Assembly: GCF_024345475.1 (NCBI RefSeq)
Contig: NZ_JAGQBE010000021.1
Span: 1 to 36,570 of the forward strand
DNA from: Cyanobium sp. T1B-Tous
GTDB lineage: Bacteria > Cyanobacteriota > Cyanobacteriia > PCC-6307 > Cyanobiaceae
DNA length: 36,570 bases
Reading direction: 5' to 3'
Below are positions 22,179-31,364 of this stretch, piece by piece. Every line of letters starts with the position of its first letter. Position 1 is the stretch's first letter. The notes beneath the pieces were generated by a model. That model ran no database searches and had not been told where the DNA came from. It worked only from the letters and a program-made list of their open reading frames with translations. The position numbers and the translations under genes were made by a program.

Positions 22179-24482
22179 ATGACCATCAGCCCACCAGAGC
22201 GTGGGGAAAAGGCGAAGGCCATGGTCGACCGGAACCCCGTTCCGGCCACCTTCGAACTGTTCGGCAAGCCCGGCCATTTCGATCGCAGCCTTGCCAAGGG
22301 TCCCAAAACCACCACCTGGGTTTGGAACCTCCACGCCAATGCTCACGACTTCGACAGCCACACGAGCGACCTCGAAGAGGTCTCTCGCAAGATCTTTTCG
22401 GCTCACTTCGGCCATCTGGCCGTCATCTTCATCTGGCTGAGCGGCGCCTTCTTCCATGGAGCGCGCTTCTCCAACTACACCGGTTGGTTGACCGACCCCC
22501 TGCACGTCAAGCCTTCGGCGCAGGTGGTTTGGCCGATTTTTGGCCAGGAAATTCTCAATGGCGATGTGGGTGCCGGCTTCCACGGCATTCAGATCACATC
22601 CGGTCTCTTCCACGTGTGGAGGGCCTGGGGCATCACCAACGAAACCCAGCTGCTGGCCCTGGCTATCGGCGCTCTGGTGATGGCCGGCCTGATGCTCAAT
22701 GCGGGCGTCTTCCACTACCACAAGGCAGCTCCCAAGCTTGAGTGGTTCCAGAACGTTGAGTCGATGCTCAACCACCATCTGGCCGGTCTGCTTGGCCTGG
22801 GCTCCCTGTCCTGGACAGGACACCTGCTGCATGTGTCCCTGCCCACCAACGCGCTGATGGAGGCCATCGACGCCGGCAAGCCGCTGGCGCTCAACGGCAA
22901 GACCATCGCCACCTACGCCGACATCCCCCTGCCCCACGAGTTCCTGAATCAGGACGTGATTGCCCAGCTGTTCCCCGGTTTCGGGGCGGGCATCTCAGCC
23001 TTCTTCACGGGCAATTGGGCGGCTTACAGCGATTTCCTCACCTTTAAGGGTGGGTTGAATCCCGTGACCGGCAGCCTCTGGATGACCGACATCGCCCATC
23101 ACCATCTGGCGATTGCGGTGCTGTTCATCGTGGCCGGCCACATGTACCGCACCAACTGGGGCATCGGCCACAGCATCAAGGAGATCCTCGAGGGCCAGAA
23201 GGGCGATCCCCTGCTGTTCCCCGCTCCCAACGGTCATGACGGACTCTTCGAGTTCATGACCACCAGCTGGCACGCCCAACTGGCTGTGAACCTGGCTCTG
23301 CTGGGCTCGCTGACCATCATCGTGGCCCAGCACATGTATGCGATGCCTCCGTATCCCTACATCGGCATCGACTACCCCACCCAGCTGTCGATCTTCACCC
23401 ATCACACCTGGATCGGTGGCTTCCTGATCGTTGGTGCCGGCGCCCACGCCGCCATCGCGATGATCCGCGACTACGACCCCGCCAAGCACGTGGATAACGT
23501 GCTCGACCGGGTGCTCAAGGCCCGCGATGCCCTGATCAGCCACCTCAACTGGGTGTGCATTTGGCTGGGCTTCCACAGCTTCGGCCTCTACATCCACAAC
23601 GACACCATGCGTGCCCTGGGTCGCCCCCAGGACATGTTCAGCGACTCCGCCATTGCCCTGAAGCCCGTCTTCGCGCAGTGGATCCAGGGACTTCACGCCG
23701 CCGCCGCCGGTAGCACCGCTCCCAACGCCCTTGCGGGTGTGAGTGAGGTGTTCAACGGCGCCGTGGTGGCCGTGGGTGGCAAGGTGGCCGCCGGTCCGAT
23801 CCCCCTGGGAACGGCCGACTTCATGGTCCACCACATCCACGCCTTCACGATCCACGTCACCGTGCTGATCCTGCTGAAGGGTGTGCTGTACGCGCGGAGC
23901 TCCCGCCTCGTCCCCGACAAGGCAAACCTGGGCTTCCGTTTCCCCTGCGACGGCCCCGGCCGTGGCGGCACCTGCCAGGTATCGGCTTGGGACCACGTGT
24001 TCCTTGGCCTGTTCTGGATGTACAACTCCCTGTCGATCGTTATCTTCCACTTCTCCTGGAAGATGCAGAGCGACGTGTGGGGCACCGTCAACGCTGACGG
24101 CAGCGTCCAGCACATCACCAACGGCAACTTCGCCCAAAGCGCCATCACCATCAATGGTTGGCTGCGGGACTTCCTCTGGGCCCAGGCCGCACAGGTGATC
24201 AACAGCTACGGCTCGAGCTCCAGTGCTTACGGTCTGATGTTCCTGGGAGCCCACTTCATCTGGGCCTTCAGCCTGATGTTCCTGTTCAGTGGCCGCGGCT
24301 ACTGGCAAGAGCTGATTGAGTCCATCGTCTGGGCTCACAACAAGCTGAGGGTTGCCCCCGCCATCCAGCCGCGGGCGCTCTCCATCACCCAGGGCCGTGC
24401 TGTCGGTGTCGCTCACTATCTGTTGGGCGGTATCGCAACAACCTGGGCATTTTTCCTGGCCCGCATCGTCGCGGTCGGCTGA
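22179..24482 (+). CDS. psaA: Photosystem I core protein PsaA (P700 apoprotein A1)
   Basis: PsaA forms one half of the PSI reaction-centre heterodimer in the thylakoid membrane and binds P700, antenna chlorophylls, phylloquinone and half of the FX cluster. The product is 767 aa with about 11 membrane helices. The start ATG at 22179 gives [13 protein letters not shown], the family start, with GAGGA about 8 nt upstream. The FX ligands are C590 and C599 in [12 protein letters not shown]. The sequence has features of picocyanobacterial PsaA, including a long lumenal or stromal loop near residues 228-245 ([14 protein letters not shown]) compared with beta-cyanobacterial forms as I remember them. 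psaB follows after 19 bp, so the two are cotranscribed. Confidence 0.98.
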   Translation: MTISPPERGEKAKAMVDRNPVPATFELFGKPGHFDRSLAKGPKTTTWVWNLHANAHDFDSHTSDLEEVSRKIFSAHFGHLAVIFIWLSGAFFHGARFSNYTGWLTDPLHVKPSAQVVWPIFGQEILNGDVGAGFHGIQITSGLFHVWRAWGITNETQLLALAIGALVMAGLMLNAGVFHYHKAAPKLEWFQNVESMLNHHLAGLLGLGSLSWTGHLLHVSLPTNALMEAIDAGKPLALNGKTIATYADIPLPHEFLNQDVIAQLFPGFGAGISAFFTGNWAAYSDFLTFKGGLNPVTGSLWMTDIAHHHLAIAVLFIVAGHMYRTNWGIGHSIKEILEGQKGDPLLFPAPNGHDGLFEFMTTSWHAQLAVNLALLGSLTIIVAQHMYAMPPYPYIGIDYPTQLSIFTHHTWIGGFLIVGAGAHAAIAMIRDYDPAKHVDNVLDRVLKARDALISHLNWVCIWLGFHSFGLYIHNDTMRALGRPQDMFSDSAIALKPVFAQWIQGLHAAAAGSTAPNALAGVSEVFNGAVVAVGGKVAAGPIPLGTADFMVHHIHAFTIHVTVLILLKGVLYARSSRLVPDKANLGFRFPCDGPGRGGTCQVSAWDHVFLGLFWMYNSLSIVIFHFSWKMQSDVWGTVNADGSVQHITNGNFAQSAITINGWLRDFLWAQAAQVINSYGSSSSAYGLMFLGAHFIWAFSLMFLFSGRGYWQELIESIVWAHNKLRVAPAIQPRALSITQGRAVGVAHYLLGGIATTWAFFLARIVAVG

Positions 24483-24501
24483 CCTTTCCTGACCTTTCCC
24501 A

Positions 24502-26709
24502 ATGGCAACGAAATTTCCTTCGTTCAGCCAGGGTCTGGCACAGGACCCGACAACCCGCCGTATTTGGTACGGCATTGCCACGGCTCACGATTTCGAGAGC
24601 CACGACGGCATGACCGAGGAGCGGCTTTACCAAAAGCTGTTCTCCACCCACTTCGGTCACCTGGCCATCATTGGCCTCTGGGTTTCGGGCAACCTGTTCC
24701 ATATCGCCTGGCAGGGCAACTTTGAGCAGTGGGTCGCCGATCCGCTGCATGTCCGTCCCATCGCTCACGCGATCTGGGATCCCCACTTCGGCCAGGGCGC
24801 GATTGCCGCCTTCACCCAGGCGGGCGCCTCCTCTCCGGTGAACATCGCGTATTCGGGTCTGTACCACTGGTGGTACACGATCGGCATGCGCACCAACGCC
24901 GAGCTTTACCAGGGTTCCATCTTCATGATGATCCTGTCGGCCTGGGCCCTGTTCGCTGGCTGGCTCCACCTGCAGCCCAAGTTCCGGCCTTCCCTGGCCT
25001 GGTTCAAGAACGCTGAATCCCGGCTGAACCACCACCTAGCGGTGCTGTTCGGTTTCAGCTCGATCGCCTGGACCGGTCACCTGGTTCACGTGGCCATCCC
25101 TGAGGCCCGTGGTCAGCACGTGGGTTGGGACAACTTCCTCTCCGTGCTGCCGCACCCCGCCGGTCTGGCTCCGTTCTTCACCGGCAACTGGGGTGTCTAT
25201 GCCCAGAATCCCGACACTGTGTATCAACAGTTCGGTACGGCTGAAGGTTCCGGCACCGCGATCCTCACCTTCCTCGGCGGGTTCCACCCCCAGACGGAAG
25301 CCCTGTGGCTCACGGACATCGCCCACCACCACCTGGCCATCGGTTGCATCTTCGTGATCGCCGGCCACATGTACCGGACCAACTTCGGTATCGGCCACTC
25401 GATCCGCGAGATCCTCGAAGCCCACAACCCGCCCAAGGGCACCCCTGGTGACCTCGGCGCTGGCCACAAGGGTCTCTACGACACGATCAACAACTCCCTG
25501 CACTTCCAGCTCGGCCTGGCCCTGGCAGCTCTGGGTGTGGTCACCAGCCTGGTGGCCCAGCACATGTATGCGATGCCCTCCTACGCGTTCATCGCGAAGG
25601 ACTACACAACGCAGGCTGCGCTGTACACCCACCACCAGTACATCGCCATCTTCCTGATGTGCGGTGCGTTCGCCCACGGTGCGATCTTCTTCATCCGCGA
25701 CTACGACCCGGAAGCCAACAAGGACAACGTGTTGGCTCGGATGCTCGAGCACAAGGAAGCCCTGATCAGCCACCTGAGCTGGGTCTCCCTGTTCCTTGGT
25801 TTCCACACCCTGGGTCTCTACGTCCACAACGACGTGGTCGTGGCCTTCGGTACCCCCGAGAAGCAGATCCTGGTGGAGCCCGTCTTTGCCCAGTTCGTCC
25901 AAGCCGCTTCCGGCAAGGCGATGTATGGCATGGATGTGCTGCTCTCCAACTCCGCTAGCGCCGCTAGCACGACCAGTGCGGTCTATCTGCCCGGTTGGAT
26001 CGACGCCATCAACGGTGGCAACGACCTCTTCCTGCAGATCGGTCCTGGCGACTTCCTGGTGCACCACGCCATTGCGCTGGGTCTGCACACCACCACCCTG
26101 ATCCTGGTGAAGGGTGCCCTGGATGCCCGGGGTTCCAAGCTGATGCCCGACAAAAAGGACTTCGGCTATTCCTTCCCCTGCGACGGCCCCGGCCGTGGCG
26201 GCACCTGCGACATCAGCGCCTGGGACGCCTTCTATCTGAGCGTCTTCTGGGCCCTGAACACCGTGGGCTGGGTCACCTTCTACTGGCACTGGAAGCACCT
26301 CGCCATCTGGCAGGGCAACGTGGCCCAGTTCAACGAATCCAGCACCTATCTGATGGGCTGGTTCCGCGACTACCTGTGGCTCAACTCCTCCCAGCTGATC
26401 AACGGCTACAACCCGTTTGGCAGCAACAACCTGGCCGTCTGGTCCTGGATGTTCCTGTTCGGTCACCTGGTGTGGGCCACCGGCTTCATGTTCCTGATCT
26501 CCTGGCGTGGCTACTGGCAGGAACTGATCGAGACCATCGTTTGGGCCCATCAGCGCACTCCGCTCGCCAACCTGGTGGGCTGGCGCGATAAGCCCGTCGC
26601 TCTCTCGATCGTTCAGGCTCGCGTGGTGGGCCTCGCCCACTTCACGATCGGCTACATCCTCACGTACGCCGCCTTCCTGATCGCCTCCACCTCGGGCAAG
26701 TTCGGCTGA
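24502..26709 (+). CDS. psaB: Photosystem I core protein PsaB (P700 apoprotein A2)
   Basis: PsaB is the partner of PsaA in the PSI core, contributing the other half of P700, the electron-transfer chain and FX. The product is 735 aa, starting [20 protein letters not shown] as in the family. FX ligands are C560 and C569, again in [12 protein letters not shown]. The His-rich chlorophyll-binding helices (for example [10 protein letters not shown] and AQHMYAMP) and the C-terminal [13 protein letters not shown] helix are present. A Ser/Ala/Thr-rich stretch near residues 489-500 lies in a loop. It is cotranscribed with psaA and ends 36 bp before a strong terminator. Confidence 0.98.
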   Translation: MATKFPSFSQGLAQDPTTRRIWYGIATAHDFESHDGMTEERLYQKLFSTHFGHLAIIGLWVSGNLFHIAWQGNFEQWVADPLHVRPIAHAIWDPHFGQGAIAAFTQAGASSPVNIAYSGLYHWWYTIGMRTNAELYQGSIFMMILSAWALFAGWLHLQPKFRPSLAWFKNAESRLNHHLAVLFGFSSIAWTGHLVHVAIPEARGQHVGWDNFLSVLPHPAGLAPFFTGNWGVYAQNPDTVYQQFGTAEGSGTAILTFLGGFHPQTEALWLTDIAHHHLAIGCIFVIAGHMYRTNFGIGHSIREILEAHNPPKGTPGDLGAGHKGLYDTINNSLHFQLGLALAALGVVTSLVAQHMYAMPSYAFIAKDYTTQAALYTHHQYIAIFLMCGAFAHGAIFFIRDYDPEANKDNVLARMLEHKEALISHLSWVSLFLGFHTLGLYVHNDVVVAFGTPEKQILVEPVFAQFVQAASGKAMYGMDVLLSNSASAASTTSAVYLPGWIDAINGGNDLFLQIGPGDFLVHHAIALGLHTTTLILVKGALDARGSKLMPDKKDFGYSFPCDGPGRGGTCDISAWDAFYLSVFWALNTVGWVTFYWHWKHLAIWQGNVAQFNESSTYLMGWFRDYLWLNSSQLINGYNPFGSNNLAVWSWMFLFGHLVWATGFMFLISWRGYWQELIETIVWAHQRTPLANLVGWRDKPVALSIVQARVVGLAHFTIGYILTYAAFLIASTSGKFG

Positions 26710-26745
26710 TCCTTCAGCCCTTGCCCTCTCCTTGAGGGACGACCC

Positions 26746-26772
26746 AACCCCGGCGTAAGCCGGGGTTTTTTA
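26746..26772 (+). terminator. Rho-independent terminator of psaAB
   Basis: CCCCGGC (26748-26754) and GCCGGGG (26759-26765) pair around a GTAA tetraloop, and TTTTTT (26766-26771) follows. A-T pairs extend the stem. It lies 36 bp after the psaB stop. Confidence 0.93.
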
Positions 26773-26822
26773 TTGGCCGCTTCTGCCCATCGACACCGAG
26801 ATGGGCCTAGGGCCGCCCTCCC

Positions 26823-27158
26823 CTAACGGCTGCTGGCCGCTGGGTAATTCCGTTCCACATACGCCTGCTCTTCGCAGCGCAGTTCGTTGCCATCGGTTTG
26901 GGCCCGTTCGCCGTGGAGGCAGGCCACGGTGGATTGGTGCCCTTCACTCCAGCCACGCCGAAGGGCCACCGCGGCAGCTTGCGCGGCGGCGCGCTGGGCC
27001 TGCTTCTGGGCTGCACTGGGCACTGGGCCCTGGGGCGCGGAGGTCACGGCCTTGGGTTTGGAGACTTCCCTGCCGCAGGCCGTGAGCAACAAGGCTGCGC
27101 ACAACAAGCTTGCCGCCAGCTTGTTGGGGTGAGGGTTGTCACGGCTGGAAGGGGACAT
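26823..27158 (-). CDS. Small putative lipoprotein of unknown function
   Basis: The product is 111 aa. Residues 13-28 are hydrophobic (KLAASLLCAALLLTAC) and end in LTAC with Cys28, a good lipobox, so it is likely exported and lipid-anchored. The mature part has an Ala/Gln-rich helix (AAQKQAQRAAAQAAAVALRR) followed by a short Cys-containing segment with C79 and C94, which could form a disulfide. I do not recognise a family or function. It lies between the psaAB and psaL terminators, facing psaAB, so it is probably a single-gene unit. The ATG at 27158 keeps the whole signal sequence. An AAGGAG sequence on the minus strand lies about 25 nt upstream, too far to be an ordinary ribosome binding site. 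Confidence 0.65.
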   Translation of the reverse strand: MSPSSRDNPHPNKLAASLLCAALLLTACGREVSKPKAVTSAPQGPVPSAAQKQAQRAAAQAAAVALRRGWSEGHQSTVACLHGERAQTDGNELRCEEQAYVERNYPAASSR

Positions 27159-27240
27159 GGCGCCCTGTTTCGTCTCCTTCCATTGTTGGGCCCGATTGGA
27201 GCCGTGTCACAGGGCGGCACCAGGCCAGCGTCGGCCCATG

Positions 27241-27267
27241 AAAAAAGCCCCGCCTGAGCGGGGCTTT
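27241..27267 (-). terminator. Rho-independent terminator of psaI-psaL
   Basis: AAAGCCCCGC (27244-27253) and GCGGGGCTTT (27258-27267) form a perfect 10-bp stem with a CTGA loop. On the minus strand TTTTTT follows. It lies 24 bp after the psaL stop. Confidence 0.93.
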
Positions 27268-27291
27268 GCGTACCGGGGGTGGCAGCTGAGT

Positions 27292-27783
27292 TCAGCTGAC
27301 GCTCCAGACTCCACCAGCGATGTTGACCAGGGGAGACACAATCGCCGTTCCTGCGAGGAACCAGGCAAAGGCCGCGCCGCCGCAGCCTCCGAGCCAGAAG
27401 CCACTGGCAAATTCAGCCCAGCCAGCCTTGGTGAACAGATCCGCAGGCGGATTGTCGATGGTGGCGTCAGAGGGCTGAATGTTCGGGCCGTTGCCAGCGG
27501 TGCCGTAGATCGACAGGCAGACGGTCAGGATCGACACCAGGCCGATGGTGGCCAGGAGGCCAGCGGTGCTGGCGTACTCGGTGAGCCGCAGGGGGCCGCA
27601 GATGGTGAACGGTCCGTAGAGGAAGAAGCCATGGGCCATGCCCACTTCCAGCCCGCGCCGATTGGGCGAAAGGGACGGACGGTAGGCCGGCAGGGCATTC
27701 AGAAAAGCCCGGCTGAAATAGCTGCTGTTGACGGGGGTGGCCAGATTGCCGACGCAGGGGTCGGCCACGGGGGTCACGGTCAT
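27292..27783 (-). CDS. psaL: Photosystem I subunit XI (PsaL)
   Basis: PsaL is a thylakoid membrane subunit that holds PSI monomers together in trimers in cyanobacteria. The product is 163 aa with the start [21 protein letters not shown], which matches the family; an in-frame extension up to 27816 is not conserved. Landmarks are the [27 protein letters not shown]-terminal region (chlorophyll-ligating Glu and His), followed by a first helix near [29 protein letters not shown] second C-terminal helix pair is present at [22 protein letters not shown]. It lies 49 nt downstream of psaI in the same operon and is followed by a strong terminator. Confidence 0.96.
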   Translation of the reverse strand: MTVTPVADPCVGNLATPVNSSYFSRAFLNALPAYRPSLSPNRRGLEVGMAHGFFLYGPFTICGPLRLTEYASTAGLLATIGLVSILTVCLSIYGTAGNGPNIQPSDATIDNPPADLFTKAGWAEFASGFWLGGCGGAAFAWFLAGTAIVSPLVNIAGGVWSVS

Positions 27784-27832
27784 GGTGGCGGGGAAGGATG
27801 CGGTGAGGAAGGGCAATGGCTCCGTGAGGAGC

Positions 27833-27949
27833 TCAATCGCGCGCTTCGATCACGTTGAAGAGCAGGGCCATGGCCACGGCTGGGCCGAGGATTCCCACCA
27901 GGGGTACAAACACTGAGGGCAACCAGGCGGCAGCGAATTCTCCAGTCAT
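27833..27949 (-). CDS. psaI: Photosystem I subunit VIII (PsaI)
   Basis: PsaI is a single-span PSI subunit that binds beside PsaL and helps organise it. The product is 38 aa: a short N-terminus [12 protein letters not shown], one hydrophobic helix (about residues 11-32) and a NVIEARD tail. This size and the [19 protein letters not shown] helix fit PsaI. It is the first gene of the psaI-psaL unit, an arrangement known in cyanobacteria. The in-frame upstream extension on this strand is not conserved and overlaps the divergent gene at 28040. Confidence 0.92.
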   Translation of the reverse strand: MTGEFAAAWLPSVFVPLVGILGPAVAMALLFNVIEARD

Positions 27950-27975
27950 GGCGCGGGCCAATAGCAACCTTCGGT

Positions 27976-27981
27976 ACTGTA
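27976..27981 (-). promoter_or_regulatory. Candidate -10 element (TACAGT) of psaI-psaL
   Basis: On the minus strand TACAGT lies 27 nt before the psaI ATG, predicting a leader of about 20 nt. It is preceded by CT, giving CTTACAGT, which partly resembles an HLR1 half-site (RpaB target). No second half-site is clear. Confidence 0.35.
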
Positions 27982-28039
27982 AGGAGCTGCCCCAAGACAG
28001 CCCCAATGGCCTTCCTGGGGCGACATAAAAGTTCAATCC

Positions 28040-28516
28040 ATGCACCCCTCCCTGCTGGCCGGTTCGGCGGCCGTTCTGGTTGCCCTGTATTGGGTTTTGG
28101 CCCGTCGTCGCCCCTCCCTGACCGCGACCATCGACACCCAGGCCATCGCAGCCTTGAACCGCGCCCAGATCGCCCTGATGGCTCCAGCGCAGGCGGCCAG
28201 TGAGCCTTCGCTCCAGCCGGTGCCGTGTCTGGATGGGATGGTGCCGCTGCCCGCCACCGCCCGGGAGCGTGCTGCCTTTCGGCACCGCTTAGCCGAGCAG
28301 TTGGCGGGAGACAGCGCCCAGCGACTGGCGGCTATGGAGGCGGCCCGGCGCTGGGGAACCCGCCAGAGCCTGCCCCTGCTCTATCGGGGCCTGCGGGATG
28401 TGGATCCGGCGGTGGTGTTGGCTGCAGCCCAGGCCATGGAGCGCTTCCGGGGACGCAGCAGCACTCGGCCTGCGCTCCCTCAGGCGTTGCCGCGCAACGT
28501 GGCGCGCACCCGGTAG
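28040..28516 (+). CDS. Small membrane-anchored HEAT-repeat-like protein, function unknown
   Basis: The product is 158 aa. One hydrophobic segment near the N-terminus (about residues 5-21) is followed by ARRR, so it probably has a single membrane anchor with a cytoplasmic or stromal domain. The C-terminal half is Ala/Leu-rich and helical, with RLAAMEAARRWGTRQSLPLLYRGLRDVDPAVVLAAAQAMERF resembling one or two HEAT-like repeats. I do not recognise a named family; a PBS-lyase/HEAT-like scaffold is possible. It is divergent from psaI (90 bp apart). Its last 37 bp overlap the 3' end of the convergent glycosyltransferase gene. An ATAAAAGT sequence just upstream could be its -10, leaving a very short leader. 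Confidence 0.6.
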   Translation: MHPSLLAGSAAVLVALYWVLARRRPSLTATIDTQAIAALNRAQIALMAPAQAASEPSLQPVPCLDGMVPLPATARERAAFRHRLAEQLAGDSAQRLAAMEAARRWGTRQSLPLLYRGLRDVDPAVVLAAAQAMERFRGRSSTRPALPQALPRNVARTR

Positions 28517-29442
28517 ATCGGCCGCCCCTGACTTTCGTGGTAGGTGCGCATCTGCAGCTCCGCCAGCAGGCCAAAACAGAACAGCTGGACCCCCGTCAGA
28601 AAACTGAGCAGGGCCATCAGCAGCAGGGGCCGATCGCCGATGTCACTGCCCAGTAGCAGTTTTTCACCGACGAGCCAGAGGCCGACCATCAGGCCCAGGC
28701 CCATGGCCGCCAGCCCCCCGAGCCCGAACACGTGCATCGGCCGGGTGAGAAAGCGCTTCATGAACCACACGGTGAGCAGGTCCATCAGCACCCGGAAGGT
28801 GCGATCCAGGCCGTATTTGCTCTGGCCAAACCGTCGGGGGTGGTGATTCACCTTCACTTCGCTGATGCGCGCCCCTTCGATGAAGGCCAGGGCTGGCAGG
28901 AAGCGGTGGAGTTCGCCGTAGAGGTTCAGGTCACTCACCACCTCACGGCGGTAGGCCTTGAGGGAACAGCCGTAGTCGTGCAGCCGAACGCCGGTGACCC
29001 GGGCGATCAGCCGATTGGCGATCCGGCTCGGCAGGAGGCGTTGCACAGCGGCATCCTGGCGCTGGTGACGCCAGCCACTCACCAGGTCGTAGCCCTGATT
29101 GAGTTCGGCCAACAGCAGGGGTATGTCGGCCGGATCGTTCTGCAGGTCGCCATCGAGGGTCACGATCACGGCCCCGCGGCTGGCATCGAACCCCGCCGCC
29201 ATGGCAGCGCTCTGGCCGTAGTTGCGCCGTAGGAGCACTGCCACCAGTTCCGGCACCGTGGCCGCCAGTGCGCTGAGCACCTTGGCGGTGCCGTCTTTGG
29301 AGCCGTCATCCACCAGCACCAGCTCGAAGGGCAGATCGAGCACCCGCACGGCGGCCAGCAGTTGGTCCACCAGCTGGGGCAGGCTCTCCTCCTCGTTGTA
29401 GAGGGGCACCACCACGGAGAGTTCCGGCACGGGCTGGCTCAT
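28480..29442 (-). CDS. Membrane-anchored family 2 glycosyltransferase (GtrB/DPM1-like)
   Basis: The product is 320 aa. The N-terminal GT-A domain begins ELSVVVPLYNEEESLPQLV, contains VLVDDGSKDGT (DDGS near residue 45) and the metal-binding DGD near 97-99 (VTLDGDLQNDP). It also has the YGCSLKAYRREV motif of polyprenyl-phosphate glycosyltransferases. The C-terminus has two membrane helices (about 232-252 and 265-290), the DPM/GtrB layout. Such enzymes load a sugar onto a polyprenyl phosphate lipid for cell-surface glycan building; the donor sugar is unknown. ATG codons at 29448 and 29442 are both possible; 29442 has an AGG at a better distance and fits the candidate -10. It follows the NlpC/P60 gene on the same strand. 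Confidence 0.82.
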   Translation of the reverse strand: MSQPVPELSVVVPLYNEEESLPQLVDQLLAAVRVLDLPFELVLVDDGSKDGTAKVLSALAATVPELVAVLLRRNYGQSAAMAAGFDASRGAVIVTLDGDLQNDPADIPLLLAELNQGYDLVSGWRHQRQDAAVQRLLPSRIANRLIARVTGVRLHDYGCSLKAYRREVVSDLNLYGELHRFLPALAFIEGARISEVKVNHHPRRFGQSKYGLDRTFRVLMDLLTVWFMKRFLTRPMHVFGLGGLAAMGLGLMVGLWLVGEKLLLGSDIGDRPLLLMALLSFLTGVQLFCFGLLAELQMRTYHESQGRPIYRVRATLRGNA

Positions 29443-29464
29443 CTCCATCCTGTTTCTGGCCGCG

Positions 29465-29470
29465 ACCCTA
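29465..29470 (-). promoter_or_regulatory. Candidate -10 element (TAGGGT) for the glycosyltransferase gene
   Basis: On the minus strand TAGGGT starts with the TAG stop codon of the NlpC/P60 gene (29468-29470) and lies 22 nt before the ATG at 29442. It predicts a leader of about 16 nt. It is a weak consensus match. Confidence 0.3.
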
Positions 29471-30175
29471 AGCGGGCAGCGGGCTGCCGTCATGGCTGTG
29501 CATCACCCGTCCGGCGCCGCGCAGTTCGAGCCGGTAGTGGCGGGCCACCGGATCGGGATTGTGGGGCGCGAGGGTGTCAAGGCCAATGCCGTTGCGGCCG
29601 TGGGCGCTGCCGGAGCTGTGCAGGTAGCTTCCCGCCCCCAGGTGCAAGCCCACATGGGTGCAGCGCCGGGCGGACCCGAAGAAGATCAGGTCTCCGGGGG
29701 CCAGCAGCTGGGTCTGGCCCGGTTGCACCGCCACAGATTGGCAGAAACGCTCCTGCAGGTAGGCATCGCGGGGAATCCAGATGCCGGCGCTGGCAAAGGC
29801 CCGCTGGATGAGGCCCGAGCAGTCGTAATCGGGCCCCAGGCTGCCGCCCCACAGATAGGTGTTGGGGAGCTGCCGGGCTGCGTTGGCAAACGCCAGCACC
29901 TGGGGCAGCCGCCGGGCGATGGCACTGCGCGGCAGGCATGGCGCATGGGGCCGGTCACTGGCCACCGCCCGTCCCAGCAGCGCGGCCGGATCCATCCAGC
30001 CGGGGTAGCCATCCTCCAGAAGCCGCACCCGCAGCCGTTGGCCGGGGGTGGGTGCGCGCTCGGGGGACAAGATTTCCAGGTGTCGGCCAGCCCAGGCCTG
30101 GGTGGCGAGTCCTGGACCCTGGGGCTGGCTGTGCAGGTTGATCGGCCCGCTGAGGCGCCAGATCGTGCCGGCCAT
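29468..30175 (-). CDS. NlpC/P60 cysteine peptidase with N-terminal SH3-like domain
   Basis: The product is 235 aa from the ATG at 30175. An N-terminal SH3-like domain (residues 4-75: WRLSGPINLHSQPQ, TQAWAGRHLEIL) precedes a C40-family peptidase domain. The catalytic residues are Cys119 in DYDCSGLIQ, His174 in THVGLHLG, and a third polar residue His186, exactly 12 after His174. This matches the Anabaena/Nostoc gamma-D-glutamyl-diamino acid endopeptidases, whose third residue is also His. No signal peptide is visible, so muropeptide recycling in the cytoplasm is one reading. An upstream GTG at 30244 is an alternative start and would add 23 residues. It is divergent from the serine hydrolase gene. 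Confidence 0.85.
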   Translation of the reverse strand: MAGTIWRLSGPINLHSQPQGPGLATQAWAGRHLEILSPERAPTPGQRLRVRLLEDGYPGWMDPAALLGRAVASDRPHAPCLPRSAIARRLPQVLAFANAARQLPNTYLWGGSLGPDYDCSGLIQRAFASAGIWIPRDAYLQERFCQSVAVQPGQTQLLAPGDLIFFGSARRCTHVGLHLGAGSYLHSSGSAHGRNGIGLDTLAPHNPDPVARHYRLELRGAGRVMHSHDGSPLPA

Positions 30176-30232
30176 CAGCCATTCGGGGGCCGCTGCAGTG
30201 CCGCGGGCCAGGTGGAGCGGGTCGATGGTGCC

Positions 30233-30238
30233 TAATGT
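30233..30238 (+). promoter_or_regulatory. Candidate -10 element (TAATGT) for the serine hydrolase gene
   Basis: TAATGT contains the first in-frame ATG of the gene (30235), so using it as a promoter would force the start to the next ATG at 30262, leaving a leader of about 17 nt. This is weak evidence on its own. Confidence 0.3.
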
Positions 30239-30261
30239 CCCCACAACGTTTGCCGGCGGTG

Positions 30262-31233
30262 ATGGCGTTCTACAGCCCAGATCCGGCCATGGGCCAGATC
30301 CTGGCCGACCTGGTGCGTGCCCTGGAGCTGGAGGGGCGCCCTGGACTGGCCCAGCAGCTTTCGATCACCTGGCTGCGTTACGACCAGTCCCTGGTCGGCC
30401 GTGCTGCCGATCTGGCCCCGGAGCAGTTCTGGGCGCTGCCGGTGCAGGGGGCGAGCTGGGCCGGCGACCGGCCGCGCTACCCCGCCAGCGTGGTGAAGTT
30501 GGTGTATCTGGTGGCGGCGGAGGCCTGGCGTCAGGCCGATCTGCTGGAGGAGACACCAGAGCTGCGGCGCGCCCTGGCCGACATGATCCGCGATTCCAGC
30601 AACGATGCCACGGGGCTGGTGCTGGATCTGCTGAGCGGCACCACCAGCGGCCCGGCCCTGCCTCCGCAGCGGATGGCTCCATGGGTGGAGCAGCGTCAAG
30701 TGGTGAACCGCTGGCTGGCGGGCCTTGATTGGCCGGAGCTCGAGGGCTGCAATGCCTGTCAGAAAACCTGGGGGGATGGCCCCTATGGCCGCGAACGGGA
30801 GTTTTATGGCGCCCAGCTGGAGAATCGCAACCGCCTCAGCACCGACGCCGTCGCCCGTCTGCTGCAGGGGGTGATGGCGTCGGCCCTGGTGTCACCGCCG
30901 GCCGGTGCACGCATGCGAGCTCTGCTGGCCCGCAGTCTGGATCCGGCCCAACGGGCTGCCGATCCTGAGAACCAGGTGGATGGGTTCATCGGCGCCGGGC
31001 TCACGCCCGGCAGCCGGCTCTGGAGCAAGGCTGGCTGGATGAGCCAGGCGCGCCACGATGCGGCCTACGTGGAGGCGCCCGGCGAGAACACGTCCCCAGG
31101 GGCATCGCCGTTCCTGTTGGTGGTCTTCAGCGAAGGGCAGGCCTGCGCCCGGGATACCCAGCTGTTGCCCGAGTTGGCAGCCCGTTTGGCCGCGGTCTGC
31201 GGCCATCCCCCAACCGAGGGGGGAAGGGGGTGA
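30262..31233 (+). CDS. Serine hydrolase of the beta-lactamase/penicillin-recognising fold
   Basis: The product is 323 aa from the ATG at 30262; an ATG at 30235 would add 9 residues with poorer codon-position GC. Three active-site motifs of the fold are visible: SVVK (Ser76, Lys79), SSN (112-114) in DSSNDAT, and KAG (256-258) in WSKAGWMSQARHD. The class A ExxLN motif is not evident, so a D,D-peptidase or esterase-like role is more likely than antibiotic resistance. No signal peptide is seen. It is divergent from the NlpC/P60 peptidase gene; both point to cell-wall turnover, but no substrate can be named. It ends 23 bp before tRNA-Ser on the other strand. Confidence 0.78.
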   Translation: MAFYSPDPAMGQILADLVRALELEGRPGLAQQLSITWLRYDQSLVGRAADLAPEQFWALPVQGASWAGDRPRYPASVVKLVYLVAAEAWRQADLLEETPELRRALADMIRDSSNDATGLVLDLLSGTTSGPALPPQRMAPWVEQRQVVNRWLAGLDWPELEGCNACQKTWGDGPYGREREFYGAQLENRNRLSTDAVARLLQGVMASALVSPPAGARMRALLARSLDPAQRAADPENQVDGFIGAGLTPGSRLWSKAGWMSQARHDAAYVEAPGENTSPGASPFLLVVFSEGQACARDTQLLPELAARLAAVCGHPPTEGGRG

Positions 31234-31256
31234 ACCCTCCTTCAACCTGTTTCAAA

Positions 31257-31345
31257 CGGAGAGGGAGGGATTCGAACCCTCGACAGATGTTGCCACCTGT
31301 AACTCCTTAGCAGGGAGCCGCTTTCAACCACTCAGCCACCTCTCC
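31257..31345 (-). tRNA. tRNA-Ser (anticodon GCT)
   Basis: The 89-nt class II tRNA has acceptor GGAGAGG/CCTCTCC, anticodon loop CTGCTAA (anticodon GCT, reading AGC/AGU), and a long variable arm (ACAGGTGGCAACATCTGT) as expected for Ser. The T-arm has GGTTCGAATCC. The discriminator is G and CCA is not encoded. Confidence 0.96.
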
Positions 31346-31364
31346 AGGGGGCCCGACGAGCTTA

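Noticed and set aside
22995-24581. 528-codon open frame antisense to psaA
   Set aside because: Same explanation: a stop-poor complement of a conserved GC3-rich gene, with no recognisable protein.
25036-26640. 534-codon open frame antisense to psaB
   Set aside because: Complement of a conserved gene; no domain or start-site evidence.
30262-31233. Class A beta-lactamase (antibiotic resistance)
   Set aside because: The SxxK, SxN and KxG motifs fit the fold, but the ExxLN motif and a signal peptide are missing, so a resistance label is not justified.
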